A DNA stretch of 64,000 nucleotides from contig NC_092264.1 in the NCBI RefSeq assembly GCF_036320965.1, positions 14,773,275 to 14,837,274 of the forward strand, read 5' to 3'. The notes under the pieces are model-generated. The model had not been told where the DNA came from and did no database searches. It saw nothing but the letters and a program-made list of their open reading frames with translations. Below, piece by piece: positions 1 through 9,271 of this stretch. Position 1 is the first letter of the stretch; the number at the start of each line of letters is the position of its first letter. The stretch comes from Panulirus ornatus (lineage: Eukaryota > Arthropoda > Malacostraca > Decapoda > Palinuridae). A program made the translations under genes and the position numbers.

Positions 1-490
1 GACGAATGAAAACGTTTCACACCTTAGCATCAGAGAGGATCGACGAATGAAAACGTTTCACACCTTAGCATCAGAGAGGATCGACGAATATAAACGTTTC
101 ACACGTTAGCATCAGAGAGGATCGACGAATGAAAACGTTTCACACGTTAGCATCAGAGAGGATCGACGAATATAAACGTTTCACACATTAGCATCAGAGA
201 GGATCGACGAATAAAAACGTTTCACACGTCAGCATCAAAGAGGATCGACGAATATAAAAGTTTCACACGTCAGCATCAGAGAGGATCGACGAATATAAAC
301 GTTTCACACGTTAGCATCAGAGAGAATCCACAAATGAAAACGTTTCACACGTTAGCATCAGAGAGGATCGACAAATGAAAACGTTTCACATATTAGCATA
401 AGAGAGGATCGACGAATGAAAAAGTTTCACCCGTTAGCATCAGAGAGGATCCACAAATGAAAACGTTTCACACGTTAGTATCAAAGATGA
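1..490. repeat. 41-bp minisatellite, cut by the window start
   Basis: About twelve head-to-tail copies of a 41-bp unit beginning GACGAATGAAAACG and ending GAGAGGATC. Copies differ by single substitutions (GAATGAAA or GAATATAA; CACACG or CACACC). The array runs off the left edge. Units decay after about 460. Confidence 0.95.
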
Positions 491-589
491 ACGACAATTT
501 GAAACGTTTCTATTTCTCGGACGAAAATCATACTTGTTTCTCTTGGAACTCTGTGATATACAGATGGTAATTATGAAGAGGTGGGAGGA

Positions 590-830
590 TTGAGACCAGA
601 TGGAACCGCCAAGACCAGCTGAGACGAGAGACCACCTGGAATGAGTGAGATCACCTGGGACCAGTAGGATCAACTGATACCAGTGAGACCAGCTGGGACT
701 TGTGAGACAAGCTGAGACCATCAAGACCAGCTGGAACTAGTAAGACCAGCTTGGAACAAGAGATCAACTGTGACCAGTGAGACCAGCTGGGACGAGACCA
801 ACTGTGACCAGAGACCAGCTGGCACTGGTC
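590..830. repeat. Degenerate GACCAGCTGGGAC tandem repeat
   Basis: The words GACCAGCTGGGAC and GTGAGACCAG recur at irregular 20-30 bp spacing with many substitutions. It is an old, eroded array. Each good copy holds the palindrome CAGCTG. The following 180 bp are unique sequence without a gene. Confidence 0.75.
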
Positions 831-1014
831 AAGGAGCCGGTAAAATATATATATAATGCCCCGTGTGTCTGGTGATGCTAAACGGGTCATTACACACCAA
901 ACCAATACATAACCTTGATACATATAAACCTCCAATATGCAAACTTGATCAACGCCATTTCTCAAGACGTAAATAAGATGTTATAATACAGGTCTATAAT
1001 TCATTCTCCTCCAT

Positions 1015-1016
1015 GT

Positions 1017-1062
<46 letters not shown>
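1015..1062. repeat. (TG)n microsatellite
   Basis: About 23 TG units with one early interruption. It is followed by a short C run and a 130-bp unique spacer. Confidence 0.95.
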
Positions 1063-1065
<3 letters not shown>

Positions 1066-1209
1066 CGGACTCCCCCCCCCCGCACTCTAGTTAACCCGCA
1101 TATGAACCGCTGGCGAAAGGCTCTGTCATCTCGCGTGTTCGAGAACAACAAAAAATGGTATCTACGATTCTCTGTCGTTAACGAAATCTCTCGGTTAACG
1201 ACCGAACGC

Positions 1210-1212
<3 letters not shown>

Positions 1213-1281
<69 letters not shown>
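1213..1281. repeat. (GA)n microsatellite
   Basis: An uninterrupted purine tract of about 34 GA units. Confidence 0.95.
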
Positions 1282-1284
<3 letters not shown>

Positions 1285-1735
1285 GAAAACAACGATGAGA
1301 TGGAGTGTTTTTAAACAAGTGATCATTTCAACAGACAATTTAAAAAAAGGGGGAGGAAAAAAAGAAATAGTTTATGTCCGTATTTCTTCCCTGGTAAAGC
1401 CAGCCGAGAATCAACCAGGGACGGATCACAGCGAGACCCGCGCTATGGAGAGAGAGATAAATATACCAGATTAAGGAAATCATTCATTAATTGATGAGAC
1501 GAACCAACCCATCCCGCCGTCTTAATGACCTCCCTGAGGTCAGGGCGGAGGCTGAGTCAGGTCACGCGAGGTCAGCGCCGGAGGAGGAGACCCCGACCTC
1601 CCCCGAGAGCCAGCAGGAGCCGCCCTGGCCAGCGTGACCCACCCCCATATACACCGACGGTTTAACCCCGAAAGGAAAACAAGAACGGCGAGACGTCACA
1701 GCTGAGCCTTAAATTCCCGTGATGGAGCGGCGGGA
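1282..1735. other. Unique spacer without a recognisable gene
   Basis: GC-rich in its second half. No supported coding frame. Its notable content is the cluster of nuclear-receptor-like half-sites listed separately. Confidence 0.6.
1526..1574 (+). promoter_or_regulatory. Cluster of AGGTCA half-sites, including a perfect DR4
   Basis: TGACCT at 1526-1531 faces away from AGGTCA at 1537-1542. Then AGGTCA at 1559-1564 and AGGTCA at 1569-1574 form a direct repeat with the 4-bp spacer CGCG. AGGTCA is the core half-site of nuclear receptors, and DR4 is a standard layout for RXR/USP heterodimers, including ecdysone-receptor-type dimers. No promoter or gene is visible beside it, so function is inference; chance is possible in so GC-rich a spacer. 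Confidence 0.35.
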
Positions 1736-1738
1736 TGC

Positions 1739-1776
1739 ACGCACGCACGCACGCAGGCCGACCAGCCAGCCAGCCC

Positions 1777-1812
<36 letters not shown>

Positions 1813-1852
1813 GCACGCACGCAGGGTGGCCGACCAGCCAGCCAGCCAGCCC

Positions 1853-1920
<68 letters not shown>
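1739..1920. repeat. Two tandem copies of an ACGCACGC/CCAGCCAGC block, each with a (TC)n tail
   Basis: The block (ACGCACGCAGG, then GGCCGACCAGCCAGC, then CCCCTCC) occurs at 1739-1775 and 1811-1854. (TC)n tracts follow at 1776-1811 and 1855-1919. The microsatellite was duplicated together with its flank. Confidence 0.85.
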
Positions 1921-1922
<2 letters not shown>

Positions 1923-1975
1923 CGCGTGTCGGTCGTGTGGTTGTGGGACTTGGGGTGCGCCGTGCGTTGTGTACC

Positions 1976-2425
1976 ATGGCCAGCGCTAGCGTGGCCCTCC
2001 CTCTGCTCTGTCTCTCTCTCTCGCCCTGGCCAGCTCTGATGTGGCCCTCTCTCTCTCTCGCGTCCTAGCCAGCGCTGATGTGGCCCTCTCTCTCTCTCTC
2101 GCGTCTAGGCCAGCGCTGGTGTGGCCCTCTCTCTCGCGTCCTGGCCAGCGCTGGTGTGGCCCCCTCTCTCGCGTCTAGGCCAGCGCTGGTGAAGCCCTCT
2201 CCCTCGCGTCCTGGCCAGCGCTGGTGTGGCCCTCTCTCTCGCGTCTAGGCCAGCGCTGATGTGGCCCTCTCCCTCGCGTTCAGGCCAGCGCTGGTGTGGC
2301 CCTCTCTCTCTCTCTCTCTCGCGTCCTAGCCAGCGCTGATGTGGCCCTCTCCCTCGCGTCCTGGCCAACGCTGGTGTGGCCTTCTCCCTCGCGCGTCCTG
2401 GCCAGCGCTGGTGTGGCCCTCCCCT
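1976..2425. repeat. ~34-36 bp minisatellite, GGCCAGCGCTGGTG core
   Basis: About thirteen copies of a unit with GGCCAGCGCTGGTG, then TGGCCCTCTC and a CTCTCTCGCGT spacer of variable length. The core holds the 10-bp palindrome CCAGCGCTGG. Length changes come from the internal TC run. Confidence 0.9.
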
Positions 2426-2674
2426 CACCTCTCCAACACAGACTAACGAAGGAAGGACAACAATGACGTCTAGAACAACTCTAACGATAGAACAAGAACT
2501 GTAAAGTGCAGAGAACACGAGAGAACACGGAGGAGAACAGTAATGTTCAGCAGCGGTGAGAATGGCGCCATAACAGTGGTCAATACGATGAATATAACGC
2601 AACAAGTTCGTATTTCCCAAGTGACAACAACAGAAGTGTTCTTTGTTGACCTGGCCAGCAGCGGGATGGACAGC

Positions 2675-2717
<43 letters not shown>
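2426..2717. other. Spacer without a gene, ending in (CA)n
   Basis: About 250 bp of unique sequence without a supported coding frame, then a (CA)n tract at 2677-2717. Confidence 0.7.
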
Positions 2718-2720
<3 letters not shown>

Positions 2721-3108
2721 CCACAATCACCACCGTCATCCTACCACTACCACCATCACTATCTCCACCATCACCAACACTACTACCACTACCACCAACA
2801 CTACCACCACCATCACCAACACTAACTCCACCATCACCAACACTACTACCACTACCACCAACACTACCACCACCATCACCAACACTAACTCCACCATCAC
2901 CAACACTACCACTACCAACACTACCTCCATCACCAACACTACCACCACCACCAACACTACCTCCATCACCAACACTACCACCACCATCACCAACTCTACC
3001 ACCATCACTATTGCTGACACCGCCAACACACCAACACTACCGTTGACACCACCAACACTACCACCATCCCCAACACTACCACCATCACCAACACTACCAC
3101 CATCACCA
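2718..3108. repeat. CCA/ACC trinucleotide-rich array with ~15-30 bp superstructure
   Basis: Built of ACCACCATC, ACCAACACT and ACTACCACC words, so it is free of stops on several frames of both strands. It reads as Pro/Thr or Val/Met runs, which are compositional. No start context or domain supports a protein. Confidence 0.9.
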
Positions 3109-3425
3109 ACCACAGGACCAGCAGCCCCTCTAACAGCACCACTACCACCTTCATAACCACGAAAAAAAACCCACACACCAGTCACCAACACCAGCACCAA
3201 TACAGCGCCCCCATCACCAACAACAGCGCCCCCATCACCAACCACAGGACCAGCAGCCCCTCTAACAGCACCACTACCACCTTCATAACCACGAGAAAAA
3301 ACCCCACACACCAGTCACCAACACCAGCACCAATACAGCGCCACCATCACCAACAACAGCGCCCCCATCACCAACAACAGCGCCCCCATCACCAACAACA
3401 GCGCCCCCCCTCACCAACACCAGCA
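3109..3425. repeat. 132-bp block repeated about 2.3 times
   Basis: The block starting ACCACAGGACCAGC at about 3109 recurs at 3241, 132 bp later. A third partial copy of its second half starts near 3301 and dissolves into ACAACAGCGCCCCC repeats. The copies are nearly identical, pointing to recent duplication. Confidence 0.85.
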
Positions 3426-3651
3426 CCCAAAGGCCCATCTAGACAAGACCACAGCTGCATATTTCTCCTCCTCGCCTGAACGTTGCTTGATCAAAGACGA
3501 CCTTGATGAACGACGGGCAGCCCGCTCGTTGAGCGCGATCAAACGAGGCAGCCTCGTTGAACGTCGAGTTCGGCCGTCGCCCGTAGGTGGGGGGGGAGGC
3601 GCCCAGCCACGGTGGGCCAAGGGGGGCTGGTCGTGTTAACACACGTGTCGA

Positions 3652-3868
3652 CCTCAGCCCCCACGTGGTGTGGTCTTCAGCCCCCACGTGGTGTGGTCTT
3701 CAGCCCCCACGTGGTGTGGTCTTCAGCCCCCACGTGGTGTGGTCTTCAGCCCCCACGTGGTGTGGTCTTCAGCCCCCACGTGGTGTGGTGTGGTCTTCAG
3801 CCCCCACGTGGTGTGGTGTGGTCTTCAGCCCCCACGTGGTGTGGTCTTCAGCCCCCACGTGGTGTGGT
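3652..3868. repeat. 23-bp minisatellite with CACGTG in every unit
   Basis: Nine copies of a 23-bp unit (CTTCAGCCCC, then CACGTGGTGTGGT), two of them lengthened by an extra GTGTG. Each has the palindromic E-box CACGTG, and another lies just upstream at about 3643. Units are almost identical. Confidence 0.93.
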
Positions 3869-3983
3869 CCTCGTGTCCACCGTCTCTCATCTGTGTCCGC
3901 GCCTCTTCACTTCTCCCGACCATTCCCCAACTCACTCTAACTTCTAACGTTTCACAAAATCATCGCTTTAGTTTTGCGGTGTT

Positions 3984-3985
<2 letters not shown>

Positions 3986-4055
<70 letters not shown>

Positions 4056-4064
4056 CGCGCGTGC
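3986..4064. repeat. (TG)n passing into (CG)n
   Basis: About 60 bp of TG followed by about 16 bp of alternating GC. Pure alternating purine-pyrimidine DNA of this length is the classic Z-DNA-forming sequence. Confidence 0.9.
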
Positions 4065-4072
4065 TCGCCTTT

Positions 4073-4171
4073 TCCCACGTGAGCAAGGTAGCGTCAAGAA
4101 CAGATGACTGAGCCTTAGGGTAAAAATTCCTCACCTGGCTTCTTGGTCTGATCCTTCTTTTGGAAAGTAAT
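4073..4171 (-). mobile_element. 3' part of the ~230-bp SINE-like element
   Basis: On the minus strand this gives the element's second half: a GAACAGA segment, then the 3' end with GCTACCTTGCTCACGTGGG. It is broken off at about 4171, where Penelope-like sequence begins. Confidence 0.7.
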
Positions 4172-4316
4172 AGGGGAGACGCCAGGACGCTTCGTCTCTT
4201 CGTTGTATATCAACTGACTGTTATATTTCCCTCTTGTGTCTCCCCTGATGATGTGATTATAACACGAAAGTGCACTTGGGAACTTATCGTGTTTCATTTT
4301 CCCCGTGGACTCATAG

Positions 4317-4318
<2 letters not shown>
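4172..4318 (+). mobile_element. Penelope-like element 3' region (pLTR-type fragment)
   Basis: About 145 bp matching the sequence that follows the Penelope-like ORF fragment at 40.3-40.5 kb: CGTCTCTTCGTTG, AACTGACTGTTATATTTC, the hammerhead-like core, then GTTTCATTTTCCCCGTGG and CTCATAGGAAT. It ends directly in (AT)n. No coding sequence remains. Family assignment is by homology to the 40-kb copy within this window. Confidence 0.65.
4241..4284 (+). ncRNA. Hammerhead-ribozyme-like motif (Penelope-like type)
   Basis: CTGATGA at 4245-4251 and GAAA at 4266-4269 match the two conserved core boxes. Between them GTG and CAC can form a 3-bp stem II, leaving one extra U after CUGAUGA. AGU/ACU at 4269-4271 and 4274-4276 give a 3-bp stem III with a 2-nt loop, then U at 4277 as the cleavage nucleotide. 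TCCC at 4241-4244 pairs with GGGA at 4278-4281 as stem I. Minimal type I hammerheads with tiny stem III are known from Penelope-like elements and are thought to work as dimers. Activity is untested. Confidence 0.5.

Positions 4319-4390
<72 letters not shown>
4319..4390. repeat. (AT)n microsatellite
   Basis: About 36 AT units. The Penelope-like 3' end abuts it on the left and a SINE-like head on the right. Confidence 0.95.
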
Positions 4391-4392
<2 letters not shown>

Positions 4393-4608
4393 GATATGGG
4401 AGAGAGAATACTTCCCACGTATTCCCTGAGAGTCGTAGAAGGCGACTAAAAGGGGAGGGAGCAGGGGGCTAGAAATCCCCCCCTTACCGTTTTCAATTTT
4501 CCAAAAGAAGGAACAGAGAAGGGGGCCAAGTGAGGATATTCCCTCTTAGGCTCAGTCCTCTGTTGTTAACGCTACCTCGCTAACGCGGGAAATGGCGAAT
4601 ATGTAATG

Positions 4609-4612
<4 letters not shown>
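4391..4612 (+). mobile_element. Near full-length SINE-like element
   Basis: Head GGGATATGGGAGAGAG, then AATACTTCCCACGTATTCCC, GTCGTAGAAGGCGAC, a CCAAAAGAAGGAACAGAG middle and the 3' end GCTACCTCGCTAACGCGGG followed by AAATGGCGAATATG and an (AT)n tail. About 220 bp. No tRNA-type A or B box is visible, so this is not an ordinary tRNA-SINE. The 3' hairpin CTCGC-TAAC-GCGGG is shared with the LINE of this window. Confidence 0.8.

Positions 4613-4684
<72 letters not shown>
4613..4684. repeat. (AT)n microsatellite
   Basis: About 36 AT units acting as the 3' tail of the SINE-like element. Confidence 0.95.
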
Positions 4685-4686
<2 letters not shown>

Positions 4687-5198
4687 CGTACCAAGTTATC
4701 ATGACTTGTGGCTGGAGCAGCAATTACCAGTGAAGTACCACACTGCCGCTTCACTTTTATGTGAGGGTGTAAAGTGGGTCGGTCAGGTAGCAGCAGCACT
4801 TACAAAAGTGTGGCTTGACCTTGTCTTCCCAGGTCACGCACGCGGCCCTTAATACCGCTTGGCTGTGGGGGTGGGGGGGTGCGTTGTGCGTGAATACCGC
4901 ACCCCTCCACCTGGGCCTTGTTACTCACCACGCCCTCCCCCACGAACACCCTGCCTGACGCAGGAGGAGGACACACACACACACACACACTTACCTCCCT
5001 CCCTCCCTCCTGTGGTGACCCTCGAACACCGCCCTGAGGGACCTCTCTCCTCACGACGTAACACAATCCCTCTATATAATGACTCGGGGTTTGTCCCGAA
5101 CAGGATGACCCGACCCCACCCCACTCACCCATCCCGGTAGCCATCACCAGATGTCGTGGGGCAGGAACGCGTCAGGCTCCACGCCTGCCGTGGTCGGG

Positions 5199-5200
<2 letters not shown>
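4685..5200. other. Unique spacer without a recognisable gene
   Basis: Mixed sequence with a short (CA)n at 4971-4991 and a C-rich stretch. Open frames are short and show no domain. Confidence 0.6.
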
Positions 5201-5267
<67 letters not shown>

Positions 5268-5315
5268 CCATCTTGAACGACCAGTTCCAGCGACAGCTCT
5301 GTCCCCTTATGTCAA

Positions 5316-5380
<65 letters not shown>
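5201..5380. repeat. (GA)n and (TC)n microsatellites facing each other
   Basis: (GA)n at 5201-5263 and (TC)n at 5315-5380 are separated by about 50 bp. They form a long imperfect inverted repeat that could fold into a hairpin. Confidence 0.9.
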
Positions 5381-5382
<2 letters not shown>

Positions 5383-5454
5383 ACCCTCTCCACGCTAAGC
5401 TCTGGGTTTATCATCTCTCTCCTTCCCCCCCCTCCCCACTCTCTCTTCTAACAT

Positions 5455-5583
5455 ACCGCCGTTTCCCGTGTTAGCGAGGTAGCGCCAGGAACAGACGAAG
5501 AACAGAACTGCATTCGCTCACATCCATTTTTATGTTAGCTGTGACGGTGTGGACAACTGTATGCCCTAAACACGGCCATCCCA
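5455..5583 (-). mobile_element. LINE 3'-end fragment
   Basis: The minus strand ends in GCTACCTCGCTAACACGGG, the LINE/SINE 3' hairpin with one change. GCGCCAGGAACAGACGAAG and TTCGCTCACATCCAT (plus strand) resemble the LINE 3' untranslated region rather than the SINE-like body. Bordered by (AT)n at 5600. Confidence 0.6.
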
Positions 5584-5596
5584 ATGACGCTACATA

Positions 5597-5599
<3 letters not shown>

Positions 5600-5664
<65 letters not shown>
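5600..5664. repeat. (AT)n microsatellite
   Basis: About 33 AT units left of the palindromic Penelope-like fragment. Confidence 0.95.
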
Positions 5665-5667
<3 letters not shown>

Positions 5668-5702
5668 GCAAGAGGTCTCATTGGTGCGCATGATTTAGTA
5701 TA

Positions 5703-6122
5703 TGCATAAAACTACAGGAAAATTAAACTCTGTAAGTTCCCAAGTGCACCTTCGCGTAATAATCACATCATCAGTTGACATACATGGGAGAGACGTAGCT
5801 AAGACGCCATTGGTAAACAAGCGTTACCGGATGGTGGTGTTCGGGGTCTGGCATCATGCAGGTCATAAACTTCTAATTACGTGGACAAGAAAGGTGAACT
5901 GTTTACAAATCTTGCTTACGACAAAGTTTGTAAATGGTTCTCGTTCTTGTCCACATCATGAAAATTTTATGACCTGCATGATGCCAGACCCCGAACACCA
6001 CCATCTGGTAACGCTTGTTTACCAATGGCGTCTTAGCTATGTCTCTCCCGTGTATACCAACTGATGTGATTATTACGCGAAAGTGCACTTGGGAACTTAT
6101 ATTTTATTTCCCTGTGGTTTTC

Positions 6123-6127
<5 letters not shown>
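5703..6127. mobile_element. Large palindrome of two inverted Penelope-like 3' regions
   Basis: Two arms of about 205 bp (about 5704-5915 and 5925-6126) are inverted copies of each other around a ~20-bp centre. Matching blocks include GCATCATGCAGGTCATAA against TTATGACCTGCATGATGC and GACGCCATTGGTAAACAAGC against its reverse complement. Each arm ends in a hammerhead-like core and TAAGTTCCC/GGGAACTTA. The left core (minus strand) has CTGATGA but GAAG; the right (plus) has CTGATGT. Both look inactive. (AT)n lies on both sides. Arms differ by perhaps 10-15%, so the inversion is not new. Confidence 0.75.
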
Positions 6128-6171
<44 letters not shown>

Positions 6172-6242
6172 GTGTGTATGCTTATACATACAGTGCTATA
6201 TGTACATCTGAGAACACGGCGTGAGCAGCTCTGTATGTGTAG

Positions 6243-6320
<78 letters not shown>
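6125..6320. repeat. (AT)n, short spacer, (GA)n
   Basis: (AT)n at 6125-6168 borders the palindrome. A long uninterrupted (GA)n tract lies at 6244-6320. Confidence 0.93.
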
Positions 6321-6322
<2 letters not shown>

Positions 6323-6593
6323 TGTTACTCTCGCGTGCAGGATGAGTGAGTTCTGAGTGTGGTATATAGGGGGGGTTTCCTCTCCTTCCCTGTGGATCGC
6401 ACGCCACTCTGGCTCTCACTCAGCAAGAGTGAAAGAAAGCAGCAAATTAGAGTAAAATAGTAATTTATTAATACCACGCAAACAGCTCATAACCGGGTAG
6501 TAATTGGAGGCCGGCCAGTAATGACACGGCTTTTTCTTTTTTTACATTTTATCCAGCATATGCAGAGGTAATGTTGGGGAAGGCAACGCTAGC

Positions 6594-6594
<1 letters not shown>
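6321..6594. other. Unique spacer without a recognisable gene
   Basis: About 270 bp of mixed sequence with no coding frame worth reporting. Confidence 0.6.
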
Positions 6595-6646
<52 letters not shown>

Positions 6647-6853
6647 TTTGAGTGTGTGTGTGTGTGTCTGTCTGTCTGTCTGTCTTTGAGTGTGTGTGTG
6701 TGTGTGTGTACATCAGTATATATGTATCTCAGTGTCCGCATGTAGGTACACATGTACATATATACCTAGTTAGTAAAGGTACGTATGTGTGAAGTGGAGC
6801 GGGGGGGGGGGAGGGGAGGAGAGCGAAGTACACTATGGCACCTGTGTAGGGTG

Positions 6854-6904
<51 letters not shown>

Positions 6905-7135
6905 CGAAAGAGTGTCAAGGTCCCATGGTAATGAGGTTGAGTTGTGGGGGGCGGGCAGGGGCTAAGGTAGCGGGGTCATGACACCAGAGGGGGTTGTGGG
7001 GGGGATAGGGAGGAGGGGGGAGGGGAGGGAGGGGGGGGGACGGGGGGGGCTAAGCAAGGGTCAAGGTCAACAGTAGCAGCCAATCGCGTGAGCACGAGGG
7101 GAGGGAGGGAGGGAGGGAGGGAGGGAGGGAGGGCA
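6595..7135. repeat. Compound TG, GA and G-rich simple-sequence block
   Basis: (TG)n with CTGT interruptions at 6595-6715, (GA)n at 6857-6901, G runs at 6958-7050, and GGGA tetranucleotides at 7094-7132. TCAAGGTCA at about 7061 is a match to the extended monomeric nuclear-receptor site (FTZ-F1/ERR type), probably by chance. Confidence 0.85.
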
Positions 7136-7194
7136 ACTGGTGTGCTGAATATTACGATCTACTTCTCACTGAAGGGGGACTGTAAGTGGATGAG

Positions 7195-7885
7195 CGGGAA
7201 TGAAGGTGACAGAAAGTGAGGGAAGATGAGTGAAGGTGATATACAATGTATGGATATTAATGAAGGTGACTGAAAGTAAGAGATGAATGAAGGTGATATA
7301 CGATGTATGAATATGAATGAAGGTGACAAAGTGAAAGGAGATGAATGAAGATGATATACGATGGATGAATTTGAATGAAGGTGACTGAAAGTAAGAGATG
7401 AATGAAGGTGATATACGATGTATGAATATGAATGAAGCTGACTGAAAGTAAGAGATGAATGAAGGTGATATACGATGTATGAATATGAATGAAGGTGACG
7501 GAAAGGGAGAGGAGATGAATGAAGGTGATATACGATGCATGAATATGAATGAAGGTGACAAAGTGAAAGGAGATGAATGAAGATGATATACGATGGATGA
7601 ATTTGAATGAAGCTGACTGAAAGTAAGAGATGAATGAAGGTGATATACGATGTATGAATATGAATGAAGGTGACGGAAAGGGAGAGGAGATGAATGAAGG
7701 TGATATACGATGTATGAATATGAATGAAGGTGACGGAAAGGGAGAGGAGATGAATGAAGATGATATACGATGTATGAATATGTATGAAGGTGACAGAAAG
7801 TGAGAGGAGATGAATGAAGGTGATATACGATGTATGAATATGAAGGAAGGCGACAGAAGGTCAGGGAAGGTGAACGAAAGTGACA
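7195..7885. repeat. ~57-61 bp minisatellite, GATATACGATGTATGAATATG core
   Basis: About twelve units built from GAATGAAGGTGATATACGA, TGTATGAATATGAATG and a variable GACGGAAAGGGAGAGGAG segment. Unit length alternates near 57 and 61 bp depending on that segment. The minus strand reads as Ser/Phe/Ile-rich peptide through the array, which I take as a by-product. Confidence 0.92.
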
Positions 7886-8025
7886 GTAGGATCATGAATG
7901 TGAAGGAAGGTGACGAGAACGTGGATGAAGCTGCGGGAAGGTGAGAGGAAGCGAGGAGAAGGACGAGAAGAGCGACATATGAACGTGAAGACAGCGAGTG
8001 TCTATATAGATGGCAGACGGGTCGC

Positions 8026-8027
<2 letters not shown>

Positions 8028-8116
<89 letters not shown>
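8028..8116. repeat. (GA)n microsatellite
   Basis: About 44 GA units, uninterrupted; one of the longest purine tracts here. Confidence 0.95.
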
Positions 8117-8120
<4 letters not shown>

Positions 8121-8185
8121 TTTTCAGGCGATAGGGTCGGTGTCGTCGTGCCCCAGGGATGGTTGTGGACACGGTCAAACAGGTC

Positions 8186-9080
8186 CTGGTTGTTAAGTTG
8201 TGGACGACAGGAAGTGTCCTGGTTGTAGGTTGTGGACGACAGGAAGTGTCCTGGTTGTTAAGTTGTGGACGACAGGAAGTGTCCTGGTTGTAGGTTGTGG
8301 ACGACAGGAAGTGTCCTGGTTGTAGGTTGTGGACGACAGGAAGTGTCCTGGTTGTAGGTTGTGGACGACAGGAAGTGTCCTGGTAGTAGGTTGTGGACGA
8401 CAGGAAGTGTCCTGGTTGTAGGTTGTGGACGACAGGAAGTGTCCTGGTTGTAGGTTGTGGACGACAGGAAGTGTCCTGGTTGTAGGTTGTGGACGACAGG
8501 AAGTGTCCTGGTTGTAGGTTGTGGACGACAGGAAGTGTCCTGGTTGTAGGTTGTGGACGACAGGAAGTGTCCTGGTTGTAGGTTGTGGACGACAGGAAGT
8601 GTCCTGGTTGTAGGTTGTGGACAACGGGAAGTGTCCTGGTTGTAGGTTGTGGACGACAGGAAGTGTCCTGGTTGTAGGTTGTGGACGACAGGAAGTGTCC
8701 TGGTTGTAGGTTGTGGACGACGGGAAGTGTCCTGGTTGTAGGTTGTGGACGACGGGAAGTGTCCTGGTTGTAGGTTGTGGACGACGGGAAGTGTCCTGGT
8801 TGTAGGTTGTGGACGACGGGAAGTGTCCTGGTTGTAGGTTGTGGACAACGGGAAGTGTCCTGGTTGTAGGTTGTGGACGACGGGAAGTGTCCTGGTTGTA
8901 GGTTGTGGACGACAGGAAGTGTCCTGGTTGTAGGTTGTGGACGACGGGAAGTGTCCTGGTTGTAGGTTGTGGACGACGGGAAGTGTCCTGGTTGTAGGTT
9001 GTGGACGACAGGAAGTGTCCTGGTTGTAGGTTGTGGACGACGGGAAGTGTCCTGGTTGTAGGTTGTGGACGACGGGAAGC
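8186..9080. repeat. 32-bp minisatellite, GGTTGTAGGTTGTGGACGAC core
   Basis: About 28 near-identical copies. The main variation is ACGACAGG versus ACGACGGG. CAGG units dominate before about 8600 and CGGG units after, so sequence variants are clustered along the array as expected from local unequal exchange. All three minus-strand frames stay open because the unit has no stops, giving spurious peptides up to 373 residues. Confidence 0.95.
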
Positions 9081-9144
9081 GATGTGATTGTCCTATTAAA
9101 AGCTGGTCAGGCCAGGCGTTCACAATCCCAGACTAGGTCTGGCC

Positions 9145-9215
9145 AAGCCAAGTCAGGCCAGGTCAGGTCTAGCAGGTCAGGTCTAGCAGGTCAGGTCTAG
9201 CAGGTCAGGTCTAGC
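9145..9215. repeat. 14-bp array with an AGGTCA in each unit
   Basis: Unit AGGTCAGGTCTAGC, about four copies preceded by degenerate GGCCAGGTCA words. AGGTCA half-sites therefore recur every 14 bp in one orientation (direct repeats with 8-bp spacers). Confidence 0.85.
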
Positions 9216-9271
9216 GGCAAGTCCAAGTGTGGTACAACTGGGTCGACACTCCGCCAGCGTCGGCCGGGTCG

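Noticed and set aside
1..490. CRISPR-like array of regular 41-bp units
   Set aside because: Units are repeated in full with no unique spacers, and the sequence is eukaryotic. The same holds for every other array here.
8002..9123. 373-codon minus-strand open frame of QPTTRTLPVVHN repeats
   Set aside because: Read-through of the 32-bp minisatellite and a (GA)n tract. All frames are open because the monomer lacks stops; no non-repeat coding sequence is attached.
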